Shown here: piece by piece, positions 7,461-15,524 of the stretch | How the letters are laid out: the number at the start of each line of letters is the position of its first letter | Position numbering within the stretch: the stretch's first letter is position 1 | NCBI GenBank assembly: GCA_900319695.1 | Contig: ONPN01000015.1 | Coordinates: 1-37,508, forward strand | DNA length: 37,508 bases | Direction: 5' to 3' | Source: an uncultured Eubacteriales bacterium | GTDB lineage: Bacteria; Bacillota; Clostridia; Oscillospirales; Oscillospiraceae | Translations under genes and position numbers: made by a program | Notes under the pieces: generated by a model | The model's database searches: none | Seen by the model: only the letters and a program-made list of their open reading frames with translations | Told to the model about the DNA's origin: nothing

Positions 7461-7988
7461 TCAAGACGTGCGCGGCGATTTGTTCAGCGTTTCCCTGAGA
7501 AAGGGCCGCAGCCGCTCCGCCCAGTACGCCGTGAGGCGCTCCAATGACCAGGCAGCGTTGGCGGGACTGGTGGACGGCAGACAGACGGCCGGGCGCCCGG
7601 TGAGGGACTCCAGGTGCTTTGCATACATCTCAAAGGACTTCTTTCCGTTGCAGAAGACCTGGCGGATGTCGGCGGCTTCAAAGATCGGGCTTAAGTCGTT
7701 CGGCACGACACCCGTGATGCTCGCGTCGGAGGAGCCCTCGATCTCGCAGCGGGCGATGGAGTCCCAGAGGGCCACGCCGTGCGTCAGCAGCATCTCCCGT
7801 TTTTCCGGGATGTCCCGCGGGACCTCGCACTCGAGCACGCCCGCCGTCACCTTCCAGAAGCGGTTCTGCGGGTGGCCGTAGAAAAAGCGCTGCTCCCGCG
7901 ACTTGACCGAGGGAAAGGAGCCCAGGATCAGAATGCGGGAGTTTTCATCATACAGCGGGGGAAAGGGGTGGACGATCGTCTGTCTCAT
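7461..7988 (-). CDS. DNA-deoxyinosine glycosylase (UDG superfamily)
   Basis: A 175-residue base-excision repair enzyme of the uracil-DNA glycosylase fold, matching the DNA-deoxyinosine (hypoxanthine) glycosylase group. It begins MRQTIVHPFPPLYDENSRILILGSFPSV, where GSFPSV is the active-site motif 1 of this group. Later motifs are FFYGHPQNRFWKV, the strand VALWDSI, and the DNA-intercalation loop LPSTSPANA (about residues 136-146). It would remove hypoxanthine formed by adenine deamination. The start is the ATG at 7986-7988, placed 5-6 bases after TTGGAGG. An in-frame TTG four codons upstream falls within that ribosome site. It stands alone, convergent with secG's direction and divergent from rpe. 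Confidence 0.85.
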   Translation of the reverse strand: MRQTIVHPFPPLYDENSRILILGSFPSVKSREQRFFYGHPQNRFWKVTAGVLECEVPRDIPEKREMLLTHGVALWDSIARCEIEGSSDASITGVVPNDLSPIFEAADIRQVFCNGKKSFEMYAKHLESLTGRPAVCLPSTSPANAAWSLERLTAYWAERLRPFLRETLNKSPRTS

Positions 7989-8053
7989 GGGTGCCTCCAA
8001 CGGTTCACAATGTCAGAGACAGTATACGCGAATAGAGCCCGAAAGGCAAGATA

Positions 8054-8165
8054 CTCAAGCTGTCGACAAAGTGTCGACAGCTTGAGAGCAAAAATGGGAT
8101 CTTCCGAAAAAGCTCCCATTTTTGCATGGATTGTACGTGAAGGGGGCCTCCCCGTCCCCCTTCAC
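8054..8165. repeat. Cluster of three perfect hairpins
   Basis: Three inverted repeats follow one another: a 14-bp stem (8054-8067 with 8073-8086, containing the GTCGAC palindrome), a 12-bp stem (8088-8099 with 8114-8125, GCAAAAATGGGA) and a 10-bp stem (8137-8146 with 8156-8165, GTGAAGGGGG). All are perfect. They lie between two divergent genes, where no terminator is needed, so a small mobile or structural repeat element is likely. Confidence 0.7.
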
Positions 8166-8257
8166 AGATCCCCCTTACAAGACCAACTTAGTTTGCAAGG
8201 GGTTGTCTACAGTCTGGATACTTCAACAATTGGAGAGATTTTGTCCGCATCAAAGTC

Positions 8258-8286
8258 TTGCAAAGGCATGCAGCCTGTAGTATAAT
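8258..8286 (+). promoter_or_regulatory. Promoter of rpe-recR
   Basis: TTGCAA (8258-8263) and a perfect TATAAT (8281-8286) with a 17-base spacer, about 30 bases before the rpe ribosome site. Confidence 0.8.
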
Positions 8287-8322
8287 ACCTTGATTAATCA
8301 TACATAAGGGAGAATTCTCATC

Positions 8323-8988
8323 ATGATAAAGATCGCACCTTCTGTTTTGTCCGCTGATTTCGCCGTGCTGGGCGCCGAGACCGCGGAGGTCAAGGCCGCC
8401 GGGGCCGAGTATCTGCACGTCGACGTGATGGACGGCATCTTCGTGCCGAATATCTCCATCGGCTTTCCCGTCATCAAGTGCCTGCGCCGCGCCACCGACA
8501 TGTTCCTGGACGTGCACCTCATGGTCGACAGGCCCCTTCGCTATGTGGAGCGCTTCTGCGAGGCCGGGGCGGATCTTGTGAACGTCCATGTCGAGGCCGA
8601 CACGGAGGACGCGATCAAGGAGGCCATCGCCACCGTCAAGGCCAAGGGCAAAAAGGCCGCGGTCACCGTCAAGCCCCGCACCCCGGCCGAGGCTGTGCTG
8701 CCCTTTATCAAGAGTGTCGACCTCATCCTCGTTATGACCGTGGAGCCGGGCTTCGGCGGACAGAGCTTCATGGCCGAGCAGCTGCCCAAGATCAATCTTA
8801 TCCGCGGCATGATCGAGAAGTACAATCCCGGCTGTGAGCTGGAGGTCGACGGCGGCATCGACGCCAATACCGCCCCGATGGTCGTGAAGGCCGGAGCCGA
8901 TGTCCTGGTCGCGGGCAGCGCGATCTTCGACAAACCTGACCGCGCCGCCGCCATCCGCGCCATCAGAGAAGGCGCGGAGAAGGCCTGA
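8323..8988 (+). CDS. rpe: Ribulose-phosphate 3-epimerase
   Basis: A 221-residue cytoplasmic TIM-barrel enzyme that interconverts ribulose 5-phosphate and xylulose 5-phosphate in the pentose phosphate pathway. The metal and catalytic residues are in the family motifs: IAPSVLSADF at the start, H32 and D34 in YLHVDVMDG, H65 in FLDVHLMV, MTVEPGFGGQSF (flexible loop), and VDGGID with the second catalytic aspartate. The phosphate-binding region ends in LVAGSAIF. The length is normal. The start ATG follows AGGGAG. The next gene, recR, starts 11 bases after the stop, so they form an operon from the 8258 promoter. Confidence 0.96.
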   Translation: MIKIAPSVLSADFAVLGAETAEVKAAGAEYLHVDVMDGIFVPNISIGFPVIKCLRRATDMFLDVHLMVDRPLRYVERFCEAGADLVNVHVEADTEDAIKEAIATVKAKGKKAAVTVKPRTPAEAVLPFIKSVDLILVMTVEPGFGGQSFMAEQLPKINLIRGMIEKYNPGCELEVDGGIDANTAPMVVKAGADVLVAGSAIFDKPDRAAAIRAIREGAEKA

Positions 8989-8999
8989 GGGGGCAGAGC

Positions 9000-9599
9000 A
9001 TGTCGTTTTTCCCTGCCGCTCTTGAAACCCTTGTGGACCGCTTCGCCTCCCTGCCCGGCATCGGCAGGAAGAGCGCGCAGCGCCTCGCCTTCCACGTCCT
9101 CTCCCTGCCGGAGGGGGAGGCCCGGGCCTTTGCCGACGCGATCCTGGACGCCAAGAAAAATGTGCATTGCTGCCGCATCTGCCAGAACCTGACGGAGGGG
9201 GAGATCTGCTCCGTCTGCGCAAGCCAGACCCGCGATAAGTCCACCATCTGCGTCGTGTCCGAGCCGCGCGACGTGATGAGCATCGAGCGCGGACGCGAGT
9301 ATAACGGCGTCTACCACGTCCTGCACGGCGTCCTCAGCCCCATGAGCCATGTCGGCCCCGACGACATCCGCATCAAGGAGCTGCTGACAAGGGTCGCCGA
9401 CAGCGAGGTGGAGGAGGTCATCATGGCCACAAACCCCGACACCGAGGGCGAGGCCACAGCCATGTACATTTCGCGCTTATTAAAACCCTTCGGCGTGAAG
9501 ACCACGCGCCTGGCCTACGGCATCCCCGTGGGCTCCAACCTCGAGTTTACGGACGACGCGACGCTCAACCGCGCCATCGAGGGCCGCACTGAAATCTGA
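9000..9599 (+). CDS. recR: Recombination protein RecR
   Basis: A 199-residue DNA repair protein that works with RecO (and RecF) to load RecA at single-strand gaps. It shows the helix-hairpin-helix near the N-terminus (LPGIGRKSAQRLAFH, residues 18-32), the zinc finger cysteines C58, C61, C70 and C73 (CRIC...CSVC), the TOPRIM domain (ICVVSEPRDVMSIE, then TNPDTEGEATAMY) and the C-terminal GIPVGSNLEFTDDATL. The ATG follows GAGGGGG at 8987-8993. In many bacteria recR directly follows dnaX-ybaB; here it is translationally next to rpe and 5.8 kb away from ybaB. Confidence 0.96.
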   Translation: MSFFPAALETLVDRFASLPGIGRKSAQRLAFHVLSLPEGEARAFADAILDAKKNVHCCRICQNLTEGEICSVCASQTRDKSTICVVSEPRDVMSIERGREYNGVYHVLHGVLSPMSHVGPDDIRIKELLTRVADSEVEEVIMATNPDTEGEATAMYISRLLKPFGVKTTRLAYGIPVGSNLEFTDDATLNRAIEGRTEI

Positions 9600-9690
9600 T
9601 TAAGTCCGCACCGCTGCGGGCATACTCTCTTGTGAATGAAAAAATTGCCGATACGGCTTTTACATAATATCTGAACTGAATGGAGAAAAT

Positions 9691-11349
9691 ATGGTATCTA
9701 AACTGAAAATAATTCCCCTCGGCGGACTCGGCGAGATCGGCAAGAACATGTACGCCTACGAGTTCGGCAACGACATGATCGTGGTCGACTGCGGCATGGG
9801 CTTCCCGGACGACGACATGTACGGCATTGACAGCGTCCTGCCGGACATCTCCTATCTGCGCGCAAACCATGAGAAGCTGCGCGGCATCATCCTCACCCAC
9901 GGGCATGAGGACCACATCGGCGCCGTGCCCTACGTCCTGCGCGAGCTGGACGTGCCCATCTACACTCTGCCGCTGACCGCCGCCCTCATCGAGCTGAAGC
10001 TGGAGGAGCACAACCTGCTCTTTAACTCCCAGATCTTCACCAAGAAGACGGGCTCGGTCTTCCGGCTCGGCTGCTTCACGATCGAGTTCATCCACGTCAA
10101 CCACTCCATCCCGGACTCCGTGGCTGTCGCAATCACCACGCCCATCGGCACGGTCGTCCACACCGGCGACTACAAGATCGACGTGACGCCCATCTCGGGC
10201 CGGATGATCGACCTCGTGCGCTTCGGCCAGCTCGGCAACGACGGCGTGCTCGCCCTGGTGGGCGAGTCCACGAATGTCGAGGTGCGCGGCCACTCCGACT
10301 CCGAGAGCAAGGTGGGCGAGAGCTTCGACAAGCTCTTCATGGGCTGTGACAAGCGCATCATCATCACCACCTTCGCCTCCAATGTCCACCGGCTCCAGCA
10401 GATCATCAACGTCGCCGCCAAGTACAAGCGCAAGGTCGGCATCACCGGACGGAGCATGGAGAATGTGCTGAACGTGGCAAACGTCCTCGGCTACATGGAC
10501 ATCCCCGAGAACGTCATGTGCGACATCGAGAAGATCAACAAGCTGCCCCGCAGCCAGACCGTCATCATCTCCACCGGCAGCCAGGGCGAGGCCATGTCCG
10601 CCCTCTACCGCATGGCCTTTTCCGAGCATAAGCAGATCCAGGTGGACGCGGGCGACCGCGTGATCATCTCCGCCTCGGCCATCCCCGGCAACGAGACCAC
10701 CATCACCCGCGTGATTGACGAGCTTTTCCACAAGGGCGCGGAGGTCATCTATGACCGCCACACCGACCTGCACGTCACCGGCCATGCCTGCCAGGAGGAG
10801 CTCAAGATGATGCTCGCCCTGACGCGGCCCAAGTTCTTCATCCCCATCCACGGCGAGCACCGTATGCTGGTCAAGCACGCGGAGATCGCCAAGAAGATGG
10901 GCGTCGCGCCGAAGAACGTGGTCATCGCGGAGAACGGCTCCGTCATTGAGCTGACCAAGAAGAGCATCAAGTGCGAGGCGACCGTCCCGGCCGGCGCGGT
11001 CATGGTCTCCGGCAGCGGCGTGGGCGAGGTCGGCAGCGTCGTGCTGCGCGACCGGCACAAGCTGGCGGAGGATGGCATGATCGTCGTCGTTCTGCCGTAT
11101 TCGACCCACGATCACCGCCTCCTGTCCGAGCCGCAGATCATCACGCGCGGCTTCATCTACGTCAAGGAGGCCGAAGAGCTCATGGAGGAGCTCAAGCGCG
11201 TGGCCCTGGAGTCGACCGACGCCTGCGCCGCCCAGCACATCAACGACTGGACCGCCATCAAGAACAAGGTCAAGAACAACCTTGCCGGCTACCTCTACAA
11301 GACGACCCGCTGCAGCCCCATGATCCTGCCGGTCATCACGGAGATCTAA
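9691..11349 (+). CDS. rnj: Ribonuclease J
   Basis: A 552-residue metallo-beta-lactamase/beta-CASP ribonuclease with endonuclease and 5'-3' exonuclease activity, central to mRNA decay and rRNA processing in Firmicutes. It begins KIIPLGGLGEIGKNMY, with the zinc motif HGHEDH at residues 70-75, NHSIPDSVAVAI and HTGDYKID. The beta-CASP part has STNVEVRGHSDSE, TFASNVHRLQQII and TGSQGE. The later HVTGHA and FIPIHGEHRML motifs complete the metal site. The C-terminal dimerisation domain is present. The ATG at 9691 follows TGGAG. The distinction between J1 and J2 cannot be made by eye, though the intact metal motifs favour an active J1-type enzyme. Confidence 0.95.
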   Translation: MVSKLKIIPLGGLGEIGKNMYAYEFGNDMIVVDCGMGFPDDDMYGIDSVLPDISYLRANHEKLRGIILTHGHEDHIGAVPYVLRELDVPIYTLPLTAALIELKLEEHNLLFNSQIFTKKTGSVFRLGCFTIEFIHVNHSIPDSVAVAITTPIGTVVHTGDYKIDVTPISGRMIDLVRFGQLGNDGVLALVGESTNVEVRGHSDSESKVGESFDKLFMGCDKRIIITTFASNVHRLQQIINVAAKYKRKVGITGRSMENVLNVANVLGYMDIPENVMCDIEKINKLPRSQTVIISTGSQGEAMSALYRMAFSEHKQIQVDAGDRVIISASAIPGNETTITRVIDELFHKGAEVIYDRHTDLHVTGHACQEELKMMLALTRPKFFIPIHGEHRMLVKHAEIAKKMGVAPKNVVIAENGSVIELTKKSIKCEATVPAGAVMVSGSGVGEVGSVVLRDRHKLAEDGMIVVVLPYSTHDHRLLSEPQIITRGFIYVKEAEELMEELKRVALESTDACAAQHINDWTAIKNKVKNNLAGYLYKTTRCSPMILPVITEI

Positions 11350-11357
11350 GATGAACA

Positions 11358-11447
11358 CCGTAGGGGCCGATGCCTACATCGGCCCGCTGTTGTACGCCAG
11401 TGTGCGATGATCGGCGGGCCGAACAGGGGATCGGCCCCTGGATTTTT
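11358..11447. repeat. Palindromic intergenic repeat, possibly also rnj terminator
   Basis: An outer inverted repeat AGGGGCCGAT (11362-11371) pairs with ATCGGCCCCT (11430-11439). Nested in it is a 9-bp stem GGGCCGATG/CATCGGCCC (11364-11372 and 11377-11385). The end is followed by TTTTTTT (11443-11449), so it could stop transcription after rnj. The opening CACCGTAGGGGC is shared with the larger element at 16638-16804, suggesting a dispersed repeat family. Confidence 0.65.
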
Positions 11448-11467
11448 TTGAGGGAGGCGACAGAAAC

Positions 11468-12367
11468 ATGGCCCGTTACCGCAGCTTAAATTCATATCTC
11501 CGGGAGACCTTCGGCGGGAAAGTCTACAAGCTGGCCCTGGACGGGGGCTTTACCTGTCCGACCAGGGACGGGACGCTGGATACGCGCGGCTGTATCTTCT
11601 GCGCGGGCGGGAGCGGGGACTTCGCCACGCCGGTGGGCGGGGACGTGTACGCCGCGATCGAAAAGGCGAAGGAGCGCGTCGCGGACAAGGGCGGGAAACG
11701 CTTCATCGCCTACTTTCAGAGCTACACCGGCACCTATGCGCCCGTCGGGAGACTGCGCGATCTCTATACCGAGGCGATCACGCACCCGGACGTCGCGGCC
11801 CTGTCCGTCGCCACAAGGCCGGACTGCCTGCCGGATGAGGTGATCGCCCTGCTCGCGGAGCTGAATACGCTCAAGCCCGTCTGGGTGGAGCTCGGATTGC
11901 AGACCATCCACGGGGAGACGGCCCGCTATATCCGCCGGGGCTGGGCGCTGCCGGTCTTTGACAGCGCGGTGAAGCGCCTGCGCGAAGCGGGGCTCACGCT
12001 CATCGTCCACATGATCCTCGGCCTGCCGGGGGAGACGCCGGAGATGATGGCGGAGACCGCGCGATATATCGGAAAAAACGGCGCGCAGGGCGTCAAGTTC
12101 CAGCTCCTGCACGTCCTGGAGGGGACGGACCTTGCGGAGGACTACCGGCGGGGCGCGTTCCGGACGCTGACCATGGACGAGTATATAGACGTGCTGGAAA
12201 GCTGCGTCGAGTCCGTGCCCGCGGACATGGTCATCCACCGCCTGACCGGGGACGGGGCAAAGAAAAACCTGATCGCCCCTCTGTGGAGCGCGGACAAAAA
12301 GCGCGTGCTCAACGAGATCAGGCGGCGCTTTGAGCTGGACGACGTACAGCAGGGGAGACGGGTATAA
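11468..12367 (+). CDS. TIGR01212-family radical SAM protein (YtqA/YhcC-like)
   Basis: A 299-residue radical SAM protein. The cluster cysteines have the long spacing typical of this family: C30, C42 and C45 in CPTRDG...RGCIFC, preceded by FGGKVYKLALDGGFT. Other family segments are YFQSYTGTYAP, LSVATRPDCLPDEV, VWVELGLQTIH, HMILGLPGET and KFQLLHVLEGT. Members are related to the Elp3/coproporphyrinogen group; some have been linked to tRNA or lipid metabolism, but no function is assigned to this one here. The ATG follows GGGAGG in the leader behind the repeat at 11358. It ends at a strong bidirectional terminator. Confidence 0.88.
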   Translation: MARYRSLNSYLRETFGGKVYKLALDGGFTCPTRDGTLDTRGCIFCAGGSGDFATPVGGDVYAAIEKAKERVADKGGKRFIAYFQSYTGTYAPVGRLRDLYTEAITHPDVAALSVATRPDCLPDEVIALLAELNTLKPVWVELGLQTIHGETARYIRRGWALPVFDSAVKRLREAGLTLIVHMILGLPGETPEMMAETARYIGKNGAQGVKFQLLHVLEGTDLAEDYRRGAFRTLTMDEYIDVLESCVESVPADMVIHRLTGDGAKKNLIAPLWSADKKRVLNEIRRRFELDDVQQGRRV

Positions 12368-12369
12368 AC

Positions 12370-12407
12370 AAACAGAGCCGGGATCGCACATGATCCCGGC
12401 TCTGTTT
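12370..12407. terminator. Bidirectional terminator between convergent genes
   Basis: A perfect 16-bp stem: AAACAGAGCCGGGATC (12370-12385) with GATCCCGGCTCTGTTT (12392-12407), loop of 6. T-rich sequence follows on both sides. It separates the radical SAM gene from the convergent EAL/GGDEF gene. Confidence 0.9.
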
Positions 12408-12419
12408 ATCTTCTTATCT

Positions 12420-15335
12420 TCATTTCTTCTCCGCCGTTTCGACAAGCTCCCCGCTCATGTCGATCTCCTGATAGGTAAACGCGCAGTAGCCCTGGCGTAT
12501 GATCTGGTTTGCCGTGAGGTAATACCGCTTGTCCGTCCCGTCAAAGTAAAGGTTCTCAATGATGGTCTCGCCCTTCAGGGCGGCGCGTTCCGCCATACCA
12601 AGCCATTTTTCTGTGACGGTGGGGAAGAGCTCCTTCACGCCGTGGCCCAGCATCTCCCTGAGGGGCCTGCCCACGCTGCGCTCAAAGCGGTGATTGCCGT
12701 AGAAGAGCACCGCGTCCGTGACCTCGCCCCTTGCGTCGGGACGAACCTTGTAGACCGCGTAGGAGATGGGCAGATCGTCGTACAGGCGGAAGAAGGTCGA
12801 CGTGCGCAGCTGGAGATTTTCAGACGGCGCGTGATCGTCGTGATCCACCAGCAGACGCATCTCGGCGCTCTGGGTCATCTCGTCGAAATCCTCCGACTCG
12901 GAGAAGAGGGCATAGCCCATGGAGAGGTAGATCGTGGTGGGCGTGCCGTCAATCTCATGGACATTCTCGGCCGCGCGCCTGATCGTGTCCCGCAGGGTGG
13001 ACAGCTCGGTTTTGTCGCGGACCTGACGGAGCACCACAAACTCAAAGCCGTTGACGCGGGCGACGGCGGAGTTGCGCCCGAAGGCCTTCTTGAGCTCGCG
13101 TCCCAGCGCCGAAATGACCTTGTCCCCAAAATCAAAGCCGTAGGCGTCGTTGATGGATTTGAGATCGTCGATGGACACCTGCAGGCACATGAAGTCCGTA
13201 TTGCGCAGGAAATACTCGTCCTTGAAGGCGCCGACCTGCTCATACAGACCGCGGGAGTTGAGCAGGCCCGTCATCTCGTCGCGCCTTGTGGTGTCGACGC
13301 CGCGCGGGTCGTTCATGTTCAGCAGATCGCGGTCGATAAAGCAGCCGAGCAGACCGATGATATCACCCTCCTCGTCATAGAGGGGCGTCTTGTTGGCCAG
13401 GATCTCGCGGTTTTCGCCGTTGCAGATGCACCGGCCCGGGACGTTGTGGGTGGTAATCCCCTCGGTGATGACCCGATACTCGTCGTTCATGTAGAGATCG
13501 GGGTGGACGTGCCAGCCCAGCTCCTCGTCGTTTTTCCCGACCACGTCCGACGGGGAAGAGAAGCCGTAGTATTCCAGAAAGCCGCGGTTGACGCCGAGGA
13601 AGCGGCGGTCACGGTCCTTCCAGAACAGGCGCGCCACGTTGGAGTGGATGAGATTGCTCCACAGCAGGTCGGGGGAGCAGGCTTCCGCCGTGCGGTCCGC
13701 CAGGGAAGCGCGCAGCTCGAAGCGCTCCATTTCCCGGTGGGCGCTGCGCACCAGCTCCACCACGATGCCGGGGCGGTAGTGCAGCAGCAGAAACTGCTTC
13801 CACTCATAGCGGCCGTTGCCGACGTGACAGCGAAAGAGCGCGGACAGGGAGCTGAGCCTGGAGTCTGTCAGGCGCTGTTCCAGCGTGTCGGCCTCCCAGA
13901 AGCGCAGAAAGGCCTCGCGGTCGTCCGGGAAGACCTGCTCCCTGGCGTAGCTTTGCACGATCTCGGTCAGCCCTTCGCGCCGGGAGGTGAGATAGTCCTT
14001 CGTCCCGACATAGAGCGGTGTGAGGCAGTCCTTTTTGAGATCGACCAGAATGATGCGCTCAAAGAGCGTGTAGATCTGCCGCAGACCATTGTCCAGAACG
14101 GAGGTGCTGGCGGACTGGGACTCCTGCGAGAGGTTGTTGAGCTGAAGCAGCACACAGTAGGCCCCTCTGCGCCGCGCCACGCATTTGGTCTTGAGCTCGT
14201 AGTATTCCTCATTTGAGACAAAGAGCATACGCCCGGTGCCCTGGCTGCGGGTGCTCTCCAACAGCTTGCCGATGCGCGCGGGGATGACCGAGTAGGGGTG
14301 GCTTATGCCAAGCTGTTCGGGCCGGAAGATGTCGGGCAGCAGCATGATATTCCCGGTATTCTGCTCGAAGGCCTGGTTGCAGAAGAGCAGGGAGAAGTCG
14401 TCCTTTCGCATCTCCGCCAGGGCCAGCGGGATACTGTTGAGCGTGCGGCCGGTGGTCAGCCTCTTGCGCTCCGACGGACTTAAAAAGGGAGCGGAGCTGA
14501 GGAAATTGATACGGCCTATATCGTCGTAGTATTTGCGGTTGCGCGGCAGCTCAATCGGAATATTCCGCGCCCTGAGCTGGGCAATCGCCTCGTCGAAGGG
14601 GAGGGGCTTGCCGAAGAAGAAGCCCTGTACCTTCTCGCAGCCGATGTTGCGCAGATAGACAAACTGCTCCTCCGTCTCCACGCCCTCGACCAGGGTGTGG
14701 ATGTCGATCTCCTTGGCCATTTGGATGACCGAGGTCAGGATCCGCAGAGAGCGCTGGTTGAAGGAGCTCAGAAAACGCATGTCCATCTTGAGCTCGTCAA
14801 AGCTATAGTCCTTGAGCATGTTCAGCGACGAGTAGCCGCTGCCGAAGTCGTCCATCCAGACCTGATAGCCCGCCTCGTGGAAGCGGTCCACGACGGTGTG
14901 CATCAGACCCTCCTGCTCGGCCATCACGCTCTCGGTGATCTCAATGTAGAGAAAATCGTGCGGAACCTGATAGGCGCTGACGTGCCTGTCCACCACGGAG
15001 AAGATGTCGCACAGCAGAAAGTCCAGACGCGAGAGGTTGACGGACACGGGGATGGGGGTCTCGCCGCGCTCGACCGTGATTCGTATGCGGCGGCAGACCT
15101 CGCCGATCACATAGCCGTCCAGCTCATGGATGCGCCCGGCCTCCTCCAGCACGGGGATAAAGGCGTCAGGGGACAGAAGGCCGCGCTCGGGGTCGACCCA
15201 GCGCGCCAGGGCCTCAAAGCTGCAAAGCTGCCCGGAGATGGTGCGGATGACGGGCTGGTAGTATACCTGTATCCGGCCGTTTTCGAGGGCGCTGTCAAAG
15301 TTGTCAAGTATATACTGCCGCAGAGCCTTTTTCAT
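12420..15335 (-). CDS. EAL-PAS-GGDEF-PAS c-di-GMP signalling protein
   Basis: A 971-residue cytoplasmic protein with no membrane segment. The EAL phosphodiesterase domain is N-terminal (about 1-260) with all key motifs: E41-A-L-A-R, VNLSRLD, IEITES, DDFGSGYSSL, DELKMDM and LVEGVETEEQ, so c-di-GMP hydrolysis is likely. PAS-like sensor regions follow (about 300-400 and 540-660). The GGDEF domain (about 675-840) begins DEMTGLLNSRG and keeps SIDDLKSIND, but the signature is NGFEF at 762-766 instead of GGDEF, so cyclase activity is probably lost. A last PAS-like region ends the protein. The usual order is GGDEF before EAL, so the layout is inverted. The start follows AAAGGAG. It is divergent from an HD-GYP gene, linking both to c-di-GMP turnover. 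Confidence 0.9.
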   Translation of the reverse strand: MKKALRQYILDNFDSALENGRIQVYYQPVIRTISGQLCSFEALARWVDPERGLLSPDAFIPVLEEAGRIHELDGYVIGEVCRRIRITVERGETPIPVSVNLSRLDFLLCDIFSVVDRHVSAYQVPHDFLYIEITESVMAEQEGLMHTVVDRFHEAGYQVWMDDFGSGYSSLNMLKDYSFDELKMDMRFLSSFNQRSLRILTSVIQMAKEIDIHTLVEGVETEEQFVYLRNIGCEKVQGFFFGKPLPFDEAIAQLRARNIPIELPRNRKYYDDIGRINFLSSAPFLSPSERKRLTTGRTLNSIPLALAEMRKDDFSLLFCNQAFEQNTGNIMLLPDIFRPEQLGISHPYSVIPARIGKLLESTRSQGTGRMLFVSNEEYYELKTKCVARRRGAYCVLLQLNNLSQESQSASTSVLDNGLRQIYTLFERIILVDLKKDCLTPLYVGTKDYLTSRREGLTEIVQSYAREQVFPDDREAFLRFWEADTLEQRLTDSRLSSLSALFRCHVGNGRYEWKQFLLLHYRPGIVVELVRSAHREMERFELRASLADRTAEACSPDLLWSNLIHSNVARLFWKDRDRRFLGVNRGFLEYYGFSSPSDVVGKNDEELGWHVHPDLYMNDEYRVITEGITTHNVPGRCICNGENREILANKTPLYDEEGDIIGLLGCFIDRDLLNMNDPRGVDTTRRDEMTGLLNSRGLYEQVGAFKDEYFLRNTDFMCLQVSIDDLKSINDAYGFDFGDKVISALGRELKKAFGRNSAVARVNGFEFVVLRQVRDKTELSTLRDTIRRAAENVHEIDGTPTTIYLSMGYALFSESEDFDEMTQSAEMRLLVDHDDHAPSENLQLRTSTFFRLYDDLPISYAVYKVRPDARGEVTDAVLFYGNHRFERSVGRPLREMLGHGVKELFPTVTEKWLGMAERAALKGETIIENLYFDGTDKRYYLTANQIIRQGYCAFTYQEIDMSGELVETAEKK

Positions 15336-15386
15336 GGCGGCTCCTTTCCCAATAAAAGCTTTGAAGGTGGTCTTTATAACGGATTC

Positions 15387-15415
15387 ATATTACACAAAGA
15401 CAAGGGTGGTGTCAA
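15387..15415 (-). promoter_or_regulatory. Promoter of EAL/GGDEF gene
   Basis: On the minus strand a perfect -35 TTGACA (15410-15415) and -10 TAATAT (15387-15392) are 17 bases apart, about 50 bases upstream of the start. Confidence 0.8.
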
Positions 15416-15466
15416 TAAATCCTTTTTAAACAAAGGTATTATTTTGAGTTAAGCGAACGTGTCCCC

Positions 15467-15495
15467 TTGCATTTGACGCGGCGAGAGACTACAAT
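15467..15495 (+). promoter_or_regulatory. Promoter of HD-GYP gene
   Basis: TTGCAT (15467-15472) and TACAAT (15490-15495) with a 17-base spacer, about 30 bases before the ATG. It is back to back with the promoter of the EAL/GGDEF gene, with about 50 bases between the two -35 boxes. Confidence 0.75.
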
Positions 15496-15524
15496 AGAAA
15501 AAACAAATCGCAGAGGGGTTCGCT

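Noticed and set aside
9565-11358. Long minus-strand open frame opposite RNase J
   Set aside because: Antisense shadow of a conserved gene with no recognisable protein features.
12330-14216. Long plus-strand open frame opposite the EAL/GGDEF gene
   Set aside because: Antisense shadow; low-complexity V/A/L/D-rich translation, crosses a strong terminator and has no ribosome site.
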